Below, piece after piece: positions 51,978 through 60,949 of a stretch of 64,000 bases of DNA. The position numbers and the translations under genes were made by a program. The stretch's first letter is position 1, and every line of letters begins with the position of its first letter. A model generated the notes under the pieces. The model had not been told where the DNA came from. It ran no database searches and was given only the letters and a program-made list of their open reading frames with translations. Source of the stretch: Paenibacillus_G sp049942825 (lineage in GTDB: Bacteria; Bacillota; Bacilli; Paenibacillales; NBRC-103111). The stretch lies in the NCBI RefSeq assembly GCF_049942825.1, contig NZ_CP187970.1, positions 3,720,001-3,784,000 of the forward strand. The letters are read 5' to 3'.

Positions 51978-52649
51978 ATGAACCTCAAACAGGCGGCGGC
52001 AGAGAAGGCTGTGGAATATATCAAAGACGGGATGATCGTCGGGCTCGGAACCGGCTCGACGGCGTATTTTGCCATCCGGCGGATCGCGGAGCGGGTGAAG
52101 GAAGGGCTAAAGCTCCGCGCGGTAGCTTCATCGCGCCATTCCGAGGAGCTGGCGCGGGAGTGGGGCATCCCCCTGGTGTCCTTCAGCGAGATCGAGGCGA
52201 TTGATGTGACGATCGACGGAGCCGACGAAGCAGACGGCGAGGCCAATCTGATCAAAGGTGGCGGGGGCGCGCTCCTCCGTGAGAAAATCCTCGCACACCA
52301 CAGCCGCCGGATGATTGTCATCGTCGACGAGTCGAAGCGGGTGGAGCGGCTGGGGGCTTTTCCGCTGCCGGTTGAGATTGTGCCGTTCGCCGAGAATCTG
52401 ACGCTTCGCAGTCTGAAGGAGCTTGGGACGGAGCCGGTGCTGCGTGAGAAGGACGGCGAGCTTTTCCGGACGGATAACGGCAATCTCATCGCCGACTGCA
52501 GGTTCGGCGTCATTGCGGACGCGGCGGAGCTCGAACGCCGTCTGAATCTGATCCCCGGCGTTGTGGAGAACGGATTGTTCGTCCGGATGGCGCATACGGT
52601 GGTTACCGGCTGTGCAGGCGGCAGGGTAACCATTCAGGACTACATATGA
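51978..52649 (+). CDS. rpiA: Ribose-5-phosphate isomerase A
   Basis: Interconverts ribose-5-phosphate and ribulose-5-phosphate. 223 aa, complete. Phosphate-binding motif GLGTGSTAYFAIRRI at about 22-36. The active-site region is IDVTIDGADEADGEANLIKG then GGGALLREKI, with the catalytic Asp, Glu and Lys. FENLTLR-type FAENLTLRSL and GVVENGLF follow. AGGAGGA lies 9 nt before ATG 51978; the earlier in-frame start lacks an RBS. A broken second copy of the middle third lies at 35564-35881. Confidence 0.95.
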   Translation: MNLKQAAAEKAVEYIKDGMIVGLGTGSTAYFAIRRIAERVKEGLKLRAVASSRHSEELAREWGIPLVSFSEIEAIDVTIDGADEADGEANLIKGGGGALLREKILAHHSRRMIVIVDESKRVERLGAFPLPVEIVPFAENLTLRSLKELGTEPVLREKDGELFRTDNGNLIADCRFGVIADAAELERRLNLIPGVVENGLFVRMAHTVVTGCAGGRVTIQDYI

Positions 52650-52772
52650 ATATTTTCCTATCGGGGTTCATATCTTCTCATTTCCTTCCAAGGACTTATC
52701 TTATACAATAGGTGGCATAAGGGATTAACAATAGAAAGTCCCCTTTCATGCCATTACTGTGAGGTGTCGAGC

Positions 52773-55700
52773 TTGTTAAAAAAATTGGATTATACCCCGC
52801 CGGCGAACGGCTACCCGGAGTGGAACAACAATCCTGATGTATATGAGGTCAACCGGATGAAAGCGCATGCTTCCCTGATGCCTTTCGATACGGTGGAGGA
52901 AGCGCTGGCCGGCCGGAAGACGGAAGCGAGAAGATACCGGTCCCTGAATGGAGAGTGGAAATTCAGCTTCGCCGAAAATCCGGAGAAGCGGATTCAGGAT
53001 TTCTATCGTGCGGCTTACGACGTCAGCGGCTGGGACACGATTCCGGTGCCGTCCCATTGGCAGCTGCAGGGCTATGACTACCCGCAGTACACGAACATCC
53101 GCTACCCATGGGAGAAGACGGAGGAGCTTAAAGCGCCGTTCGCCCCGACGAAATACAATCCGGTCGGTTCGTACGTGCGTTCCTTCGAGGTGCCGGAGGA
53201 GTGGAAGGGCGAGCCGGTGTACCTCAGCTTCCAAGGGGTCGAGTCGGCGTTCTACGTCTGGGTGAACGGGGATCTCGTCGGGTACAGCGAGGATACCTTC
53301 ACTCCGGCGGAGTTCGATGTGACGCCTTACCTCATCCCGGGTGAGAACCGGCTGGCGGTTGAGGTGTACCGCTGGTGCGACGCAAGCTGGCTTGAGGACC
53401 AGGATTTCTGGCGGATGAGCGGGATTTTCCGCGATGTGTACCTGTATTCGACGCCTGCGGTGCATATCTATGACTTCTTCGCCCGTCCGGAGCTGGAAGA
53501 CGGTTACGGATCCGCCCGGCTTGTCATCGACGCGGAGCTGGTGAATTATGCCGCGGCCTATCAAGGCCAAGCGGTCCTGGAAGCCCAGCTGTACGACGCG
53601 TCGCAGCAGCCGCTGTGGAACGAGCCGATCCGGTGGCAGGATGCGGTGGACGGCTCGGCGTCCAAGCCGCTGCAGCTCACCGGCGAGGTGAACGCCCCGC
53701 TGCTCTGGAGCGCGGAGCAGCCGAACCTGTACACGCTGGTCCTGAGCCTGCGCGGTGACAACGGCGGTCTGCTCGAGACGGTTTCGTGCCGAGTCGGCTT
53801 CCGCAAGTTCGAGATCGAGGACGGCCTGATGAAGATCAACGGCAAGCGCATCGTGTTCAAGGGCGTAAACCGTCATGAATTCTCCTGCGACCGCGGGCGC
53901 TCCGTAACGGCAGAGGACATGCTGGCGGATATCCTGCTCATGAAGCGGCACAACATCAATGCGGTACGGACCTCGCACTATCCGAACCACCCGCTGTGGT
54001 ACGACCTCTGCGACGAGTACGGCCTGTACGTCATTGACGAGACGAACCTGGAGACCCACGGCTCGTGGGAATACGGGCAGACGACGGAAGGGGATACCGT
54101 GCCCGGCAGCAAGCCGGAGTGGACCGGTGCCGTGCTCGACCGGGCGAATTCCATGCTCCAGCGGGACAAGAACCACCCGGCGGTCATCATCTGGTCGCTC
54201 GGGAACGAATCGTTCGGCGGAGATAACTTCATCCGGATGCACGACTTCCTGAAGAAAGCGGATCCTTCGCGGCTCGTGCACTACGAAGGCGTCTTCCACT
54301 GGCGGGCATCGGAAGCGGCTTCCGATATGGAAAGCCACATGTACACGAAGCCGGACCGGGTCGAGGAGTATGCGCTGCAGTGGCCGAAGAAGCCGTTCAT
54401 CCTGTGCGAATACAGCCATGCCATGGGCAACTCCTGCGGCAACCTGAAGAAGTACACGGACCTTACCGACAAATATCCCGTGCTTCAGGGCGGGTTCATC
54501 TGGGACTGGATCGACCAGTCGATCCGGACGAAGACTGCGGACGGCACGGAGTACTTCGCTTACGGTGGGGACTTCGGTGAGCCGCTGCATGACGGCAACT
54601 TCTGCGGTAACGGCCTGATCTTCGCCGACCGGACCGTATCTCCGAAAATCCATGAGGTCAAGGCGTGCTACCAGAACGTGCGCTTCGAGTCAGTGAACCT
54701 GCAGGAAGGCCGCGTGAAGGTGCACAATGCGTTCCTGTTCACGGATCTCGGTGAGTTCCGCTGCGTGTACCAAGTGCAGAAGAACGGCCGGACGGTCCAG
54801 GAAGGGGAGCTCTCCCTGCAGCTGGCTCCGCTGGAAGCGGCCGAGCTGACGGTGCCCCTCGAGCTGCCGAAGGAAGCGGCACGCGGAGAAGAGTACCTGC
54901 TCAACCTCTCGCTGGTGCTTCGCGAGTCGACGAAGTGGGCGGAGGCCGGTCATGAGGTGGCCTTCGGCCAGTTCCTGCTTCCGGTAGCGGCCAGTGCCTC
55001 TGCGAAGACGGACGACAAGCCGGCGCCTCTGGCACTCGACGAGACCGGCGAGGAGATTGCGGTGTCCGGCAGCGGCTTCCGGGCGGCCTTCGACAAGCGG
55101 ACGGGAAGCCTGGTGTCCTACCGCTATCAGGAGACGGAGCTGCTGCAGGAAGGCCTCGCGCCGAACTTCTGGCGCGCTTACACGGACAATGACAAGGGCA
55201 ACAAGCTGCAGGAGCGCAGCGCCGTATGGCGCACGGCCGGTGCCGAGCGGACGCTGAGGGGTCTTGCTGCGGAGCTGCATGGCGCAAGCGCCGTGATCCG
55301 GGCGGAGTACGCTCTTCCTGCAGGAGAAGGAACGGCCTGCACTGTGCTCTATAAGGTGAAGCCGGACGGCGAGGTGGAAGTCGGCCTGGAGCTTGCACCG
55401 GGAGAGGGGCTGCCGGAGATTCCGGAGATCGGGACGATGCTTGTCCTGGACGGCAGCTTCGACGAGCTGTCCTGGTACGGCCGCGGCCCGCACGAGAACT
55501 ACTGGGACCGCAGCAGCGGCGCGCGCATCGGTCTGTATCAGGGCCGCGTAGCCGACCAGTTCGTGCCGTACCTGCGTCCGCAGGAGTGCGGCAACAAGAC
55601 TGGCGTCCGCTACGCGACGGTCACGAACGCCGCCGGCGTCGGTCTGCGCATTACCGGCGCGCCGGAGTTCGAGCTGAACGCCCTGCCTTACACCCCGGCT

Positions 55701-55886
55701 GAGCTGGAGGAGCACGACCATGTCTACAAGCTGCCGCAGAGCGGCAAAACCGTGCTGCGCATCAACTACAGGCAGATGGGTGTAGGCGGCGACGACAGCT
55801 GGGGAGCCAAGACCCATCCGGAGTACACGCTGTTCGCGAACCGGACGTACGCTTACCGCTTCAGCTTGAAGGGAACACAGCTCTAA
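52773..55886 (+). CDS. lacZ: Beta-galactosidase, GH2 (LacZ type)
   Basis: Hydrolyses beta-galactosides; about 1037 aa, a normal LacZ length. Domains run in order: sugar-binding (LNGEWKFSFAENPEK, PVPSHWQLQGYDYPQYTN), immunoglobulin-like, TIM barrel (GVNRHEFSCDRGRSVTAEDM), second Ig-like, and the C-terminal small-chain domain (SWYGRGPHENYWDRSSGARI). The acid/base Glu is E479 in SLGNESFGG and the nucleophile is E546 in LCEYSHAMGN. GAGGTG is 6 nt before TTG 52773; GTG 52764 overlaps that site. No transporter or regulator gene beside it, so control is not visible. Confidence 0.95.
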   Translation: MLKKLDYTPPANGYPEWNNNPDVYEVNRMKAHASLMPFDTVEEALAGRKTEARRYRSLNGEWKFSFAENPEKRIQDFYRAAYDVSGWDTIPVPSHWQLQGYDYPQYTNIRYPWEKTEELKAPFAPTKYNPVGSYVRSFEVPEEWKGEPVYLSFQGVESAFYVWVNGDLVGYSEDTFTPAEFDVTPYLIPGENRLAVEVYRWCDASWLEDQDFWRMSGIFRDVYLYSTPAVHIYDFFARPELEDGYGSARLVIDAELVNYAAAYQGQAVLEAQLYDASQQPLWNEPIRWQDAVDGSASKPLQLTGEVNAPLLWSAEQPNLYTLVLSLRGDNGGLLETVSCRVGFRKFEIEDGLMKINGKRIVFKGVNRHEFSCDRGRSVTAEDMLADILLMKRHNINAVRTSHYPNHPLWYDLCDEYGLYVIDETNLETHGSWEYGQTTEGDTVPGSKPEWTGAVLDRANSMLQRDKNHPAVIIWSLGNESFGGDNFIRMHDFLKKADPSRLVHYEGVFHWRASEAASDMESHMYTKPDRVEEYALQWPKKPFILCEYSHAMGNSCGNLKKYTDLTDKYPVLQGGFIWDWIDQSIRTKTADGTEYFAYGGDFGEPLHDGNFCGNGLIFADRTVSPKIHEVKACYQNVRFESVNLQEGRVKVHNAFLFTDLGEFRCVYQVQKNGRTVQEGELSLQLAPLEAAELTVPLELPKEAARGEEYLLNLSLVLRESTKWAEAGHEVAFGQFLLPVAASASAKTDDKPAPLALDETGEEIAVSGSGFRAAFDKRTGSLVSYRYQETELLQEGLAPNFWRAYTDNDKGNKLQERSAVWRTAGAERTLRGLAAELHGASAVIRAEYALPAGEGTACTVLYKVKPDGEVEVGLELAPGEGLPEIPEIGTMLVLDGSFDELSWYGRGPHENYWDRSSGARIGLYQGRVADQFVPYLRPQECGNKTGVRYATVTNAAGVGLRITGAPEFELNALPYTPAELEEHDHVYKLPQSGKTVLRINYRQMGVGGDDSWGAKTHPEYTLFANRTYAYRFSLKGTQL

Positions 55887-55965
55887 AGCCGGTGCTCGTA
55901 AACTTGGGCGCATAAAATCTTCGCACATGAAGATACTGGAAGTAAAACAAGTGAGGTGCTTCTTC

Positions 55966-56643
55966 ATGTGCGAACGATTCAGTCTTTCCTCTCCGCTGCA
56001 GGAGGTGTCGGAGCGGTTTGGCATCCGTCAGGTCCGCTTCTCCTACACCCCGCGCTACAACATCGCGCCGACCCAGCCCGTCTCCGTCATCGTGCCCCAT
56101 AAGGGCGAACGGATGCTGGAGGAACACCGCTGGGGGCTCGTTCCGTTCTGGGGCAAGGATGCGGTGAACGCGGACAGCTCGGCCGTTCACGAGAAGCCGG
56201 CCTACCGCAAGCTGTTCGCGCAGCAGCGCTGCATTATTCCTTCCAACGGCTTCTATGTCTGGAAAACGGTGAAGAAGAAGCGCGAGCCCCTGCGCGTGGT
56301 GTTGAAGGACGGCGGTCTGTTCGGCATGGCGGGGCTGTACGAGATCTGGAAGGACACGCGCGGCAAGGAGTACCGCACCTGCACCGTGATGATGACCCGC
56401 GCCAACCGGCTCGTATTCGAGTACGACGAGCGCATGCCAGTCATCCTGGACGATGCGGCGATGGATGACTGGCTGGATCCGCTGCGCAACGGGCAGACGG
56501 ATTTCCTGCAGAGCCTGCTGCAGCCCTACTCGCCGGAGCGGATGCGTGCTTATGCTGTTTCCCCGGAGGTAGCCGGGCACGGGGAGCTGGGGGCCGAGGA
56601 TATCGAGCCGGCCGCGGGACGGATGGCCTGGATGAAGCGATAG
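55966..56643 (+). CDS. SRAP (HMCES/YedK-like) protein with altered active site
   Basis: 225 residues. After Met removal the N-terminus is Cys2 (MCERFSL), the residue that crosslinks to abasic sites in ssDNA. RYNIAPTQPVSVI, RWGLVPFWG and N68 in AVNADSS (Asn75 of YedK) are kept. Two catalytic positions differ: YedK Glu105 is Val98 (GFYVWK) and His160 is Asp154 (EYDERMPVIL). Crosslinking could persist while release or proteolytic chemistry changes. GAGGTG lies 7 nt before ATG 55966; an earlier ATG (55927) would bury Cys2 and is rejected. Confidence 0.85.
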   Translation: MCERFSLSSPLQEVSERFGIRQVRFSYTPRYNIAPTQPVSVIVPHKGERMLEEHRWGLVPFWGKDAVNADSSAVHEKPAYRKLFAQQRCIIPSNGFYVWKTVKKKREPLRVVLKDGGLFGMAGLYEIWKDTRGKEYRTCTVMMTRANRLVFEYDERMPVILDDAAMDDWLDPLRNGQTDFLQSLLQPYSPERMRAYAVSPEVAGHGELGAEDIEPAAGRMAWMKR

Positions 56644-56679
56644 GCTCAAACGATAGCTTGAAATAATAGGCTGATTCAA

Positions 56680-56746
56680 GGAAGGCAAGAAAGGCAAGGA
56701 AGGCAAGGAAGGGAAGCGATACCCCGCAGGGTATCGCTTTTTTTTT
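56680..56746 (+). terminator. Terminator after the SRAP gene, preceded by a purine repeat
   Basis: AAGCGATACCC, loop CGCA, GGGTATCGCTT, then a run of T (56714-56746). Just before it lies a 10-bp-period purine repeat (AAGGCAAGGA, 56680-56713). Confidence 0.95.
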
Positions 56747-56885
56747 CTATGACTCTTCTTCATCAAACCGTTACACCTCGTTAATATTCTTCGAATAGTG
56801 GAATGGCACTATGTGAGGTGGCGCATAATCGGGCCCTTTTTCTCTGAATCGTCGGGAGGGGGAGTGAAGAACGGAGGAGAGGCGC

Positions 56886-57934
56886 ATGGAGAGCAGGGGG
56901 GAGATGGGCATCAAGGCTGCAGCGGCAAGCGGGGACCGGGATGGAGAGAGGGAGCCGGCTCCAACCGGGGAATCGCAATCTGTGCGGCTGACCGCCCGAT
57001 TCCGGCATGCAGCACTCCGCTTGTTGGCTAGCGCCGCAGGGCGGGATCTACGGCTGCGCCAGGGCCTGCTGCTGGCGGCTGCCCTGTTGGGAGCATGCTG
57101 TGCCGTACTCTCTGCTGGCAGAGATACAGCGTACGTGGAGGCCGGGTCAGCGCCTGCGGCAGCCGATTTATCGGATACAATTTCTTCTATGCGACCCACG
57201 ATCCGCAGACCTCCTTCGGAGATCATGAGAATGATATGGAGGGCATCATGATTGTAGTGCGCAAGCCGGGTGTGAAGCGCAAGGACGGCACAACAGTCAC
57301 CCAGCCGTTCGGTGAGCTGGAGCTGGCCCTGATGCCGCGCCATGCCAAGCTCGGGATGTTCGCGCCGGTGAATACGGCCATCCAGTACAAGCCGGGGATG
57401 AGCTCCGTCTACTACGACAGCACATTCACGACGGAGGCGAATACGACAGGGACGCATATCCGTGTCTACAGCGCGCAGAACGACGCGCCGCTGACGGATT
57501 CGGAAGACGATTTCGGCCACGCGCTTAAGGCGTACAACAGCGCCGGGGCAGAGGGCGATACGGGTTTTATTTTCCACTGGGGCGGCACCGGCAGCTCGTC
57601 GATCAACATGAATGCCTCCGGCACGGCCAATTGGGATAACTACATGAGCGACTTCGTAGAGTCGAAGCGGATGAGCTTCGGCCTGATCCCGATGGAGAGC
57701 TCAATCTGGACTCTGCGCAATAACATGACGCTGAACCTGTGGGCAAGCTACGGGACATTCAAGGGCGACACGGGCCGCGCCGATGCCGCCAATGCGCCTT
57801 GGTGCTGGAGCTTCGAAGGCTACCGGGATCTCGGGGGCGGTACGATGCTGATCGATCCGGCGGCTTTCGTCGACGCCTTGTTCGACGATCTGGGGCCGTT
57901 CTCCAAGGTATATTTGACGAATGCGTACAAGTAG
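56886..57934 (+). pseudogene. VPS62-like secreted protein gene with N-terminal frameshifts
   Basis: The frame 57095-57934 encodes most of a domain with FFYATHDPQTSFGDHENDME, FIFHWGGTGSSSINMNASG and SFEGYRDLGGGTML. HENDMEG and the overall pattern resemble VPS62/NPP1-like proteins. There is no proper start: the residues before GYNFFYA are unlike a normal N-terminus. A plausible one lies in other frames: a membrane or signal segment (GLLLAAALLGACCAVLSAG) in the frame 56886-57251, and LLAEIQRTWRPGQRLRQPIY in the frame 57007-57228. Two indels near 57100 and 57170 would join all three. Either a recent pseudogene or sequencing errors. Confidence 0.6.
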
Positions 57935-58121
57935 GATATGGCGAAGGATGGAAACTTAGGCATGGAATGAAAGATAGGGGCAGTGGCGCTGTCCCTTTTT
58001 GCCGTGGATGTCCTATAGCAGAGTAGTATTTAACACAAATAACCATTTCTGGTATCATAGAGAGATAGAATAAGATGCGGCTGTACGACGGGTTGAGATG
58101 ACGGCTGCGGGGAGGGATTCG

Positions 58122-58286
58122 ATGGTTATTCAAAATATAGGGTACGTGATATTCGCGTTCGTGCTGGCTGCGGCCTCGATCTACACCGGTGAGCCGGTTA
58201 CTTTCATTATGCTCGGCTTCATTCTGATGAGCTTGATTACGATTACATCGTATTTGAAGAAGATCTATGAGGAGATCAAAAAATAA
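58122..58286 (+). CDS. Small two-helix membrane protein
   Basis: 54 residues: MVIQNIGYVIFAFVLAAASI, a short loop with TGEP, a second helix (TFIMLGFILMSLITIT) and a charged tail (SYLKKIYEEIKK). No known family. GGGGAGGGA is 5-6 nt before ATG 58122; the upstream in-frame ATG (58098) is less favourable. Single gene. Confidence 0.65.
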   Translation: MVIQNIGYVIFAFVLAAASIYTGEPVTFIMLGFILMSLITITSYLKKIYEEIKK

Positions 58287-58423
58287 CTTCTGCTGTGGCG
58301 GCCTTCGCCTACGGGTATGAGATCGATCTCGGGACCCGCTTCGGTCGGAAGGAAGAGAGCGGCCGGGTGAAGTGAATTAATGACGCGCGCACAGGATGCT
58401 AACTTAGAAGGAGGGGCTGGACA

Positions 58424-58750
58424 GTGGCCATCAGCAAAAAAGGGTCAAGAACGATTACCGTCGACGGGGAGGTGTACCGCTGGATTCTATCTCCCCGCAG
58501 CGGCTCCGTTCTGCTCATCGTGGAACATACAAGCGGGCAGGGGCAGCGGATGGAGGTCCTGACCCCGACGGAGGCCTCCAGTCGAAGCACCGGTACGGCA
58601 TTCGGTGTGCAGCCGGAGATGCGGATCGTCACGCCCAAGGACGTTGAGGGCTGCATCCGCCAAGCGCTTCCGCTCGGCTGGAAACCGGCTGCCAAGGGGG
58701 CGCCGATGACGTTTGACCTGCGGGGCGATCTTTTGGTGCGCCGGGGGTAG
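58424..58750 (+). CDS. Conserved hypothetical protein
   Basis: A 108-aa soluble protein: ISKKGSRTITVDGEVYRWIL, IVEHTSGQGQRMEVL, then IVTPKDVEGCIRQALPLGW and MTFDLRGDLLVRR. I recognise the pattern (K-GSR-I-VDG-YRW at the start, PKDVE..IR.AL..GW near the end) from proteins found in many bacteria, function unknown. AGAAGGAGG lies 9 nt before GTG 58424. Only 102 nt separate it from the next gene. Confidence 0.7.
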   Translation: MAISKKGSRTITVDGEVYRWILSPRSGSVLLIVEHTSGQGQRMEVLTPTEASSRSTGTAFGVQPEMRIVTPKDVEGCIRQALPLGWKPAAKGAPMTFDLRGDLLVRRG

Positions 58751-58852
58751 GGGGAGCGGTGTGGTGCCTTCCGCTGCGTCGTTGCAGGGCATTGGCCGGA
58801 AGAGTGGACATAACGGCTGATACCGATTCTCTCCCTTGCCCGCGAAGGTTCG

Positions 58853-59431
58853 TTGCGGAATAATGGGGTAGACCTGCAGGGGAAAGACAACGCAGAAGCA
58901 CGCCGGACAGGAGGAGTCAGCATCGATTCTTTACCGTATCTGCAAAAGCATGCCCAAAGGGCATACAACGAAATCATAGAGCTCATCGCGAGACCGAATC
59001 TGTTATTCTCAAACGATCCTTCGATGACGCAGCAGGAGGATGCCTGCAACACACGGTATATTCACGGGTTTAACCGTCTCCTGAAACGGGGTAAGATCCC
59101 GGATGCTTACGTAGTTGAAAGCTTGAGATCTATCGAGAGCGGGCTGGAGTCCTATCTTCAGGGCCATTACAGGGACAAAAGTTTTGTGTTCAGGCTCCGG
59201 GCGGACATCCTTATTCCCGCTTTCACCGTCAGCGTGGTTTCGTATCATGGGGAGCCGCTGCTGCATCCGGAAGCCGTGGAATTCAATGAATTGGTACGAA
59301 GGTACAGGGAGAAGGCATACTTTCATGGGATTCCTATATCGGGGAGGGACAGCGGCAGAGGGGACCCGGAAGACCCCGAGGTTGAGATGCTCCTTAGCAT
59401 GGAAAGGTATGTCAGACTGATTCATACCTGA
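58853..59431 (+). CDS. Hypothetical protein, start uncertain
   Basis: Up to 192 residues. The conserved-looking part starts DSLPYLQKHAQRAYNEIIEL and continues with RSIESGLESYLQGHYRDKSF and VSVVSYHGEPLLHPEAVEF. No family recognised. The only standard start in frame is TTG 58853, with a weak RBS. A strong GGAGGAG lies at 58909-58915, followed by no ATG, GTG or TTG but by ATC at 58921 (ATC-GAT-TCT), so initiation at ATC is possible. First of three closely spaced genes. Confidence 0.55.
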   Translation: MRNNGVDLQGKDNAEARRTGGVSIDSLPYLQKHAQRAYNEIIELIARPNLLFSNDPSMTQQEDACNTRYIHGFNRLLKRGKIPDAYVVESLRSIESGLESYLQGHYRDKSFVFRLRADILIPAFTVSVVSYHGEPLLHPEAVEFNELVRRYREKAYFHGIPISGRDSGRGDPEDPEVEMLLSMERYVRLIHT

Positions 59432-59477
59432 CACAGATCGGGAGCTTTAGAGCAAGGAGTGGAGGAAGGACAGCAGG

Positions 59478-59942
59478 ATGGAACTCGCTGCACAGGTCAA
59501 AGTATTTCAATGCTGCCATGACGGGACGCTGGTTCGTCTCGAAGCCGATCCGGTGAATGGGGATATTCACTGGGTGATCGACTGCGAGTATATCGTAGAA
59601 ATGATGGAGCCGGGCACGAGTGAGCTCCGCGGCTGTTTCCGCGGCTGTACGGAATTGTACTTTCAGGAGTGGGGGAGCGAGCGGAGAGTGGAGAAGCTTG
59701 AGGAGCTGGCGGCTTTGGAGCTCGAAGTATACGCAGCTTCCGAAAGAGACGGCGCCGTGAGTGTGGTGTGTTATTTACCTCCGGAAACCTATGCATCCCC
59801 TTCGCGCGGGGGAGAACTCGTCATTCGTACCCGTGACCTGGCGCTGTGGACCCCGTCCTCGCGAAGCATCACGGTGGAGGAGCTTTTGGGGGCTTCGGCC
59901 GCCTATTGGCAGGGTTTTGCAAGAAAATCAACCGAGACATGA
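59478..59942 (+). CDS. Hypothetical cytoplasmic protein
   Basis: A 154-aa, acidic, Cys-containing soluble protein: VKVFQCCHDGTLVRLEADPV, then CEYIVEMMEPGTSELRGCFR and ELVIRTRDLALWTPSSRSIT. No family recognised. The purine-rich GGAGGAAGGACAGCAGG precedes the ATG. Its TGA (59940-59942) is 16 nt before the probable start of the phosphatase-like gene. Confidence 0.6.
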   Translation: MELAAQVKVFQCCHDGTLVRLEADPVNGDIHWVIDCEYIVEMMEPGTSELRGCFRGCTELYFQEWGSERRVEKLEELAALELEVYAASERDGAVSVVCYLPPETYASPSRGGELVIRTRDLALWTPSSRSITVEELLGASAAYWQGFARKSTET

Positions 59943-59958
59943 AAGGGAGTTGTACACG

Positions 59959-60288
59959 ATTCACATCTTGTTTGTTTGCAGCCGCAACCGCTGGAGAAGT
60001 CTTACGGCGGAGAAAATATTTAATGGGGTTAATGGTAATGAAGTCCGGTCCGCGGGTACGGAAGAGAATGCGAGAATACGGGTGACTGCGGGCCTGATCG
60101 GTTGGGCCGACTGGATTCTGACCATGGAACGGAAGCACGTACGAAGACTGAAGGAGAAGTTCCCGCAGGCGCTGCAGGGCAAAAGGCTGATCTGCCTCGA
60201 TATCCCGGACGAATTCGGCTATATGGACGAAGCGTTGATCGGTCTGCTTGAGAGCAGCGTGTCCGTTTATGTAGATCTATATAATTAA
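59959..60288 (+). CDS. Low-molecular-weight protein tyrosine phosphatase-like protein, probable ATT start
   Basis: About 109 residues. The P-loop is VCSRNRWRS, which has the C-x5-R-S pattern of the LMW-PTP family, preceded by the hydrophobic strand HILF. ADWILTMERKHVRRLKEKFP and the Asp-rich LDIPDEFGYMDEAL (general-acid region) fit the short subfamily of about 110 aa. GGGAG lies 9 nt before ATT 59959, which gives a start matching homologues (HILFVCS). TTG 59950 abuts the RBS and TTG 59968 is too far. ATT initiation is rare (known for infC), so this is a reasoned guess. Confidence 0.75.
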   Translation: MHILFVCSRNRWRSLTAEKIFNGVNGNEVRSAGTEENARIRVTAGLIGWADWILTMERKHVRRLKEKFPQALQGKRLICLDIPDEFGYMDEALIGLLESSVSVYVDLYN

Positions 60289-60334
60289 TGAAATTAACTA
60301 TACATGACATAAATGAAAAGGGGGTGCCGTTCAG

Positions 60335-60817
60335 GTGAAGGTTCAGCGTCGGCAGAGCGTTCCGTGGAAGATCAAAGAGCCTTCCCGGGTCAAGCTGATC
60401 CTCTGCATGTGTGCGGTTATGCTTGTCATGGGCCGCAGTGTCATGAGGGACCTTGGTGAGGGCGGAGCCGGACCGCTTTTTTATGCTCATCTGGCTCTGA
60501 TCCTCTTGTGTCTCTTTATTATCGGTATCGCGGTCTTTCGGCGGTTCCGAAAGCCGGAGGAGCTCCTGCTTCATGAAGGATGGCTGTCTATCCGGGGCCG
60601 GCGGTTGAGTGCCGAGGAGCTGGGTCGTGTGTTCGTGCACGCTGCAGCTGGGTATACGGTTGGCATCGGTCTGCTGCCGAGAGGAAAGAGGGTGGTCCCT
60701 GTGCCGTACATGTTCCGTTATGCCGACAGGGAGGAAGAGGCGCTGAAGCGGCTGGAGGAATGGTCGGCACGGCATGGGGTGACCATGGAGCGTAAGAGGT
60801 TTCTGCGATGGATCTGA
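60335..60817 (+). CDS. Two-helix membrane protein of unknown function
   Basis: 160 residues: basic N-terminus (KVQRRQSVPWKIKEPSRVK), two helices (LILCMCAVMLVMG and YAHLALILLCLFIIGIAVF), then a cytoplasmic beta-rich part (EELLLHEGWLSIRGRRLSAE, GYTVGIGLLPRGKRVVP) resembling a bacterial PH-like domain, ending in a helix. No certain family. AAAAGGGGG is 11-12 nt before GTG 60335. Confidence 0.6.
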   Translation: MKVQRRQSVPWKIKEPSRVKLILCMCAVMLVMGRSVMRDLGEGGAGPLFYAHLALILLCLFIIGIAVFRRFRKPEELLLHEGWLSIRGRRLSAEELGRVFVHAAAGYTVGIGLLPRGKRVVPVPYMFRYADREEEALKRLEEWSARHGVTMERKRFLRWI

Positions 60818-60949
60818 CATGCCTGAAAAATCCAGTATGGAAAAAAATGTGAAGCCTCCGTCTATCCCGTAAGCGGATGGGCTGCGGCGGGGTAATAAAC
60901 GAATATCTCCGGCCTGCCGGGAAAGAAAGCAAAAGGAGGCGCAGTACAC

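Noticed and set aside
52776..54653. A 625-codon minus-strand frame
   Set aside because: Exactly antisense to lacZ, without an RBS and with a composition typical of shadow frames.
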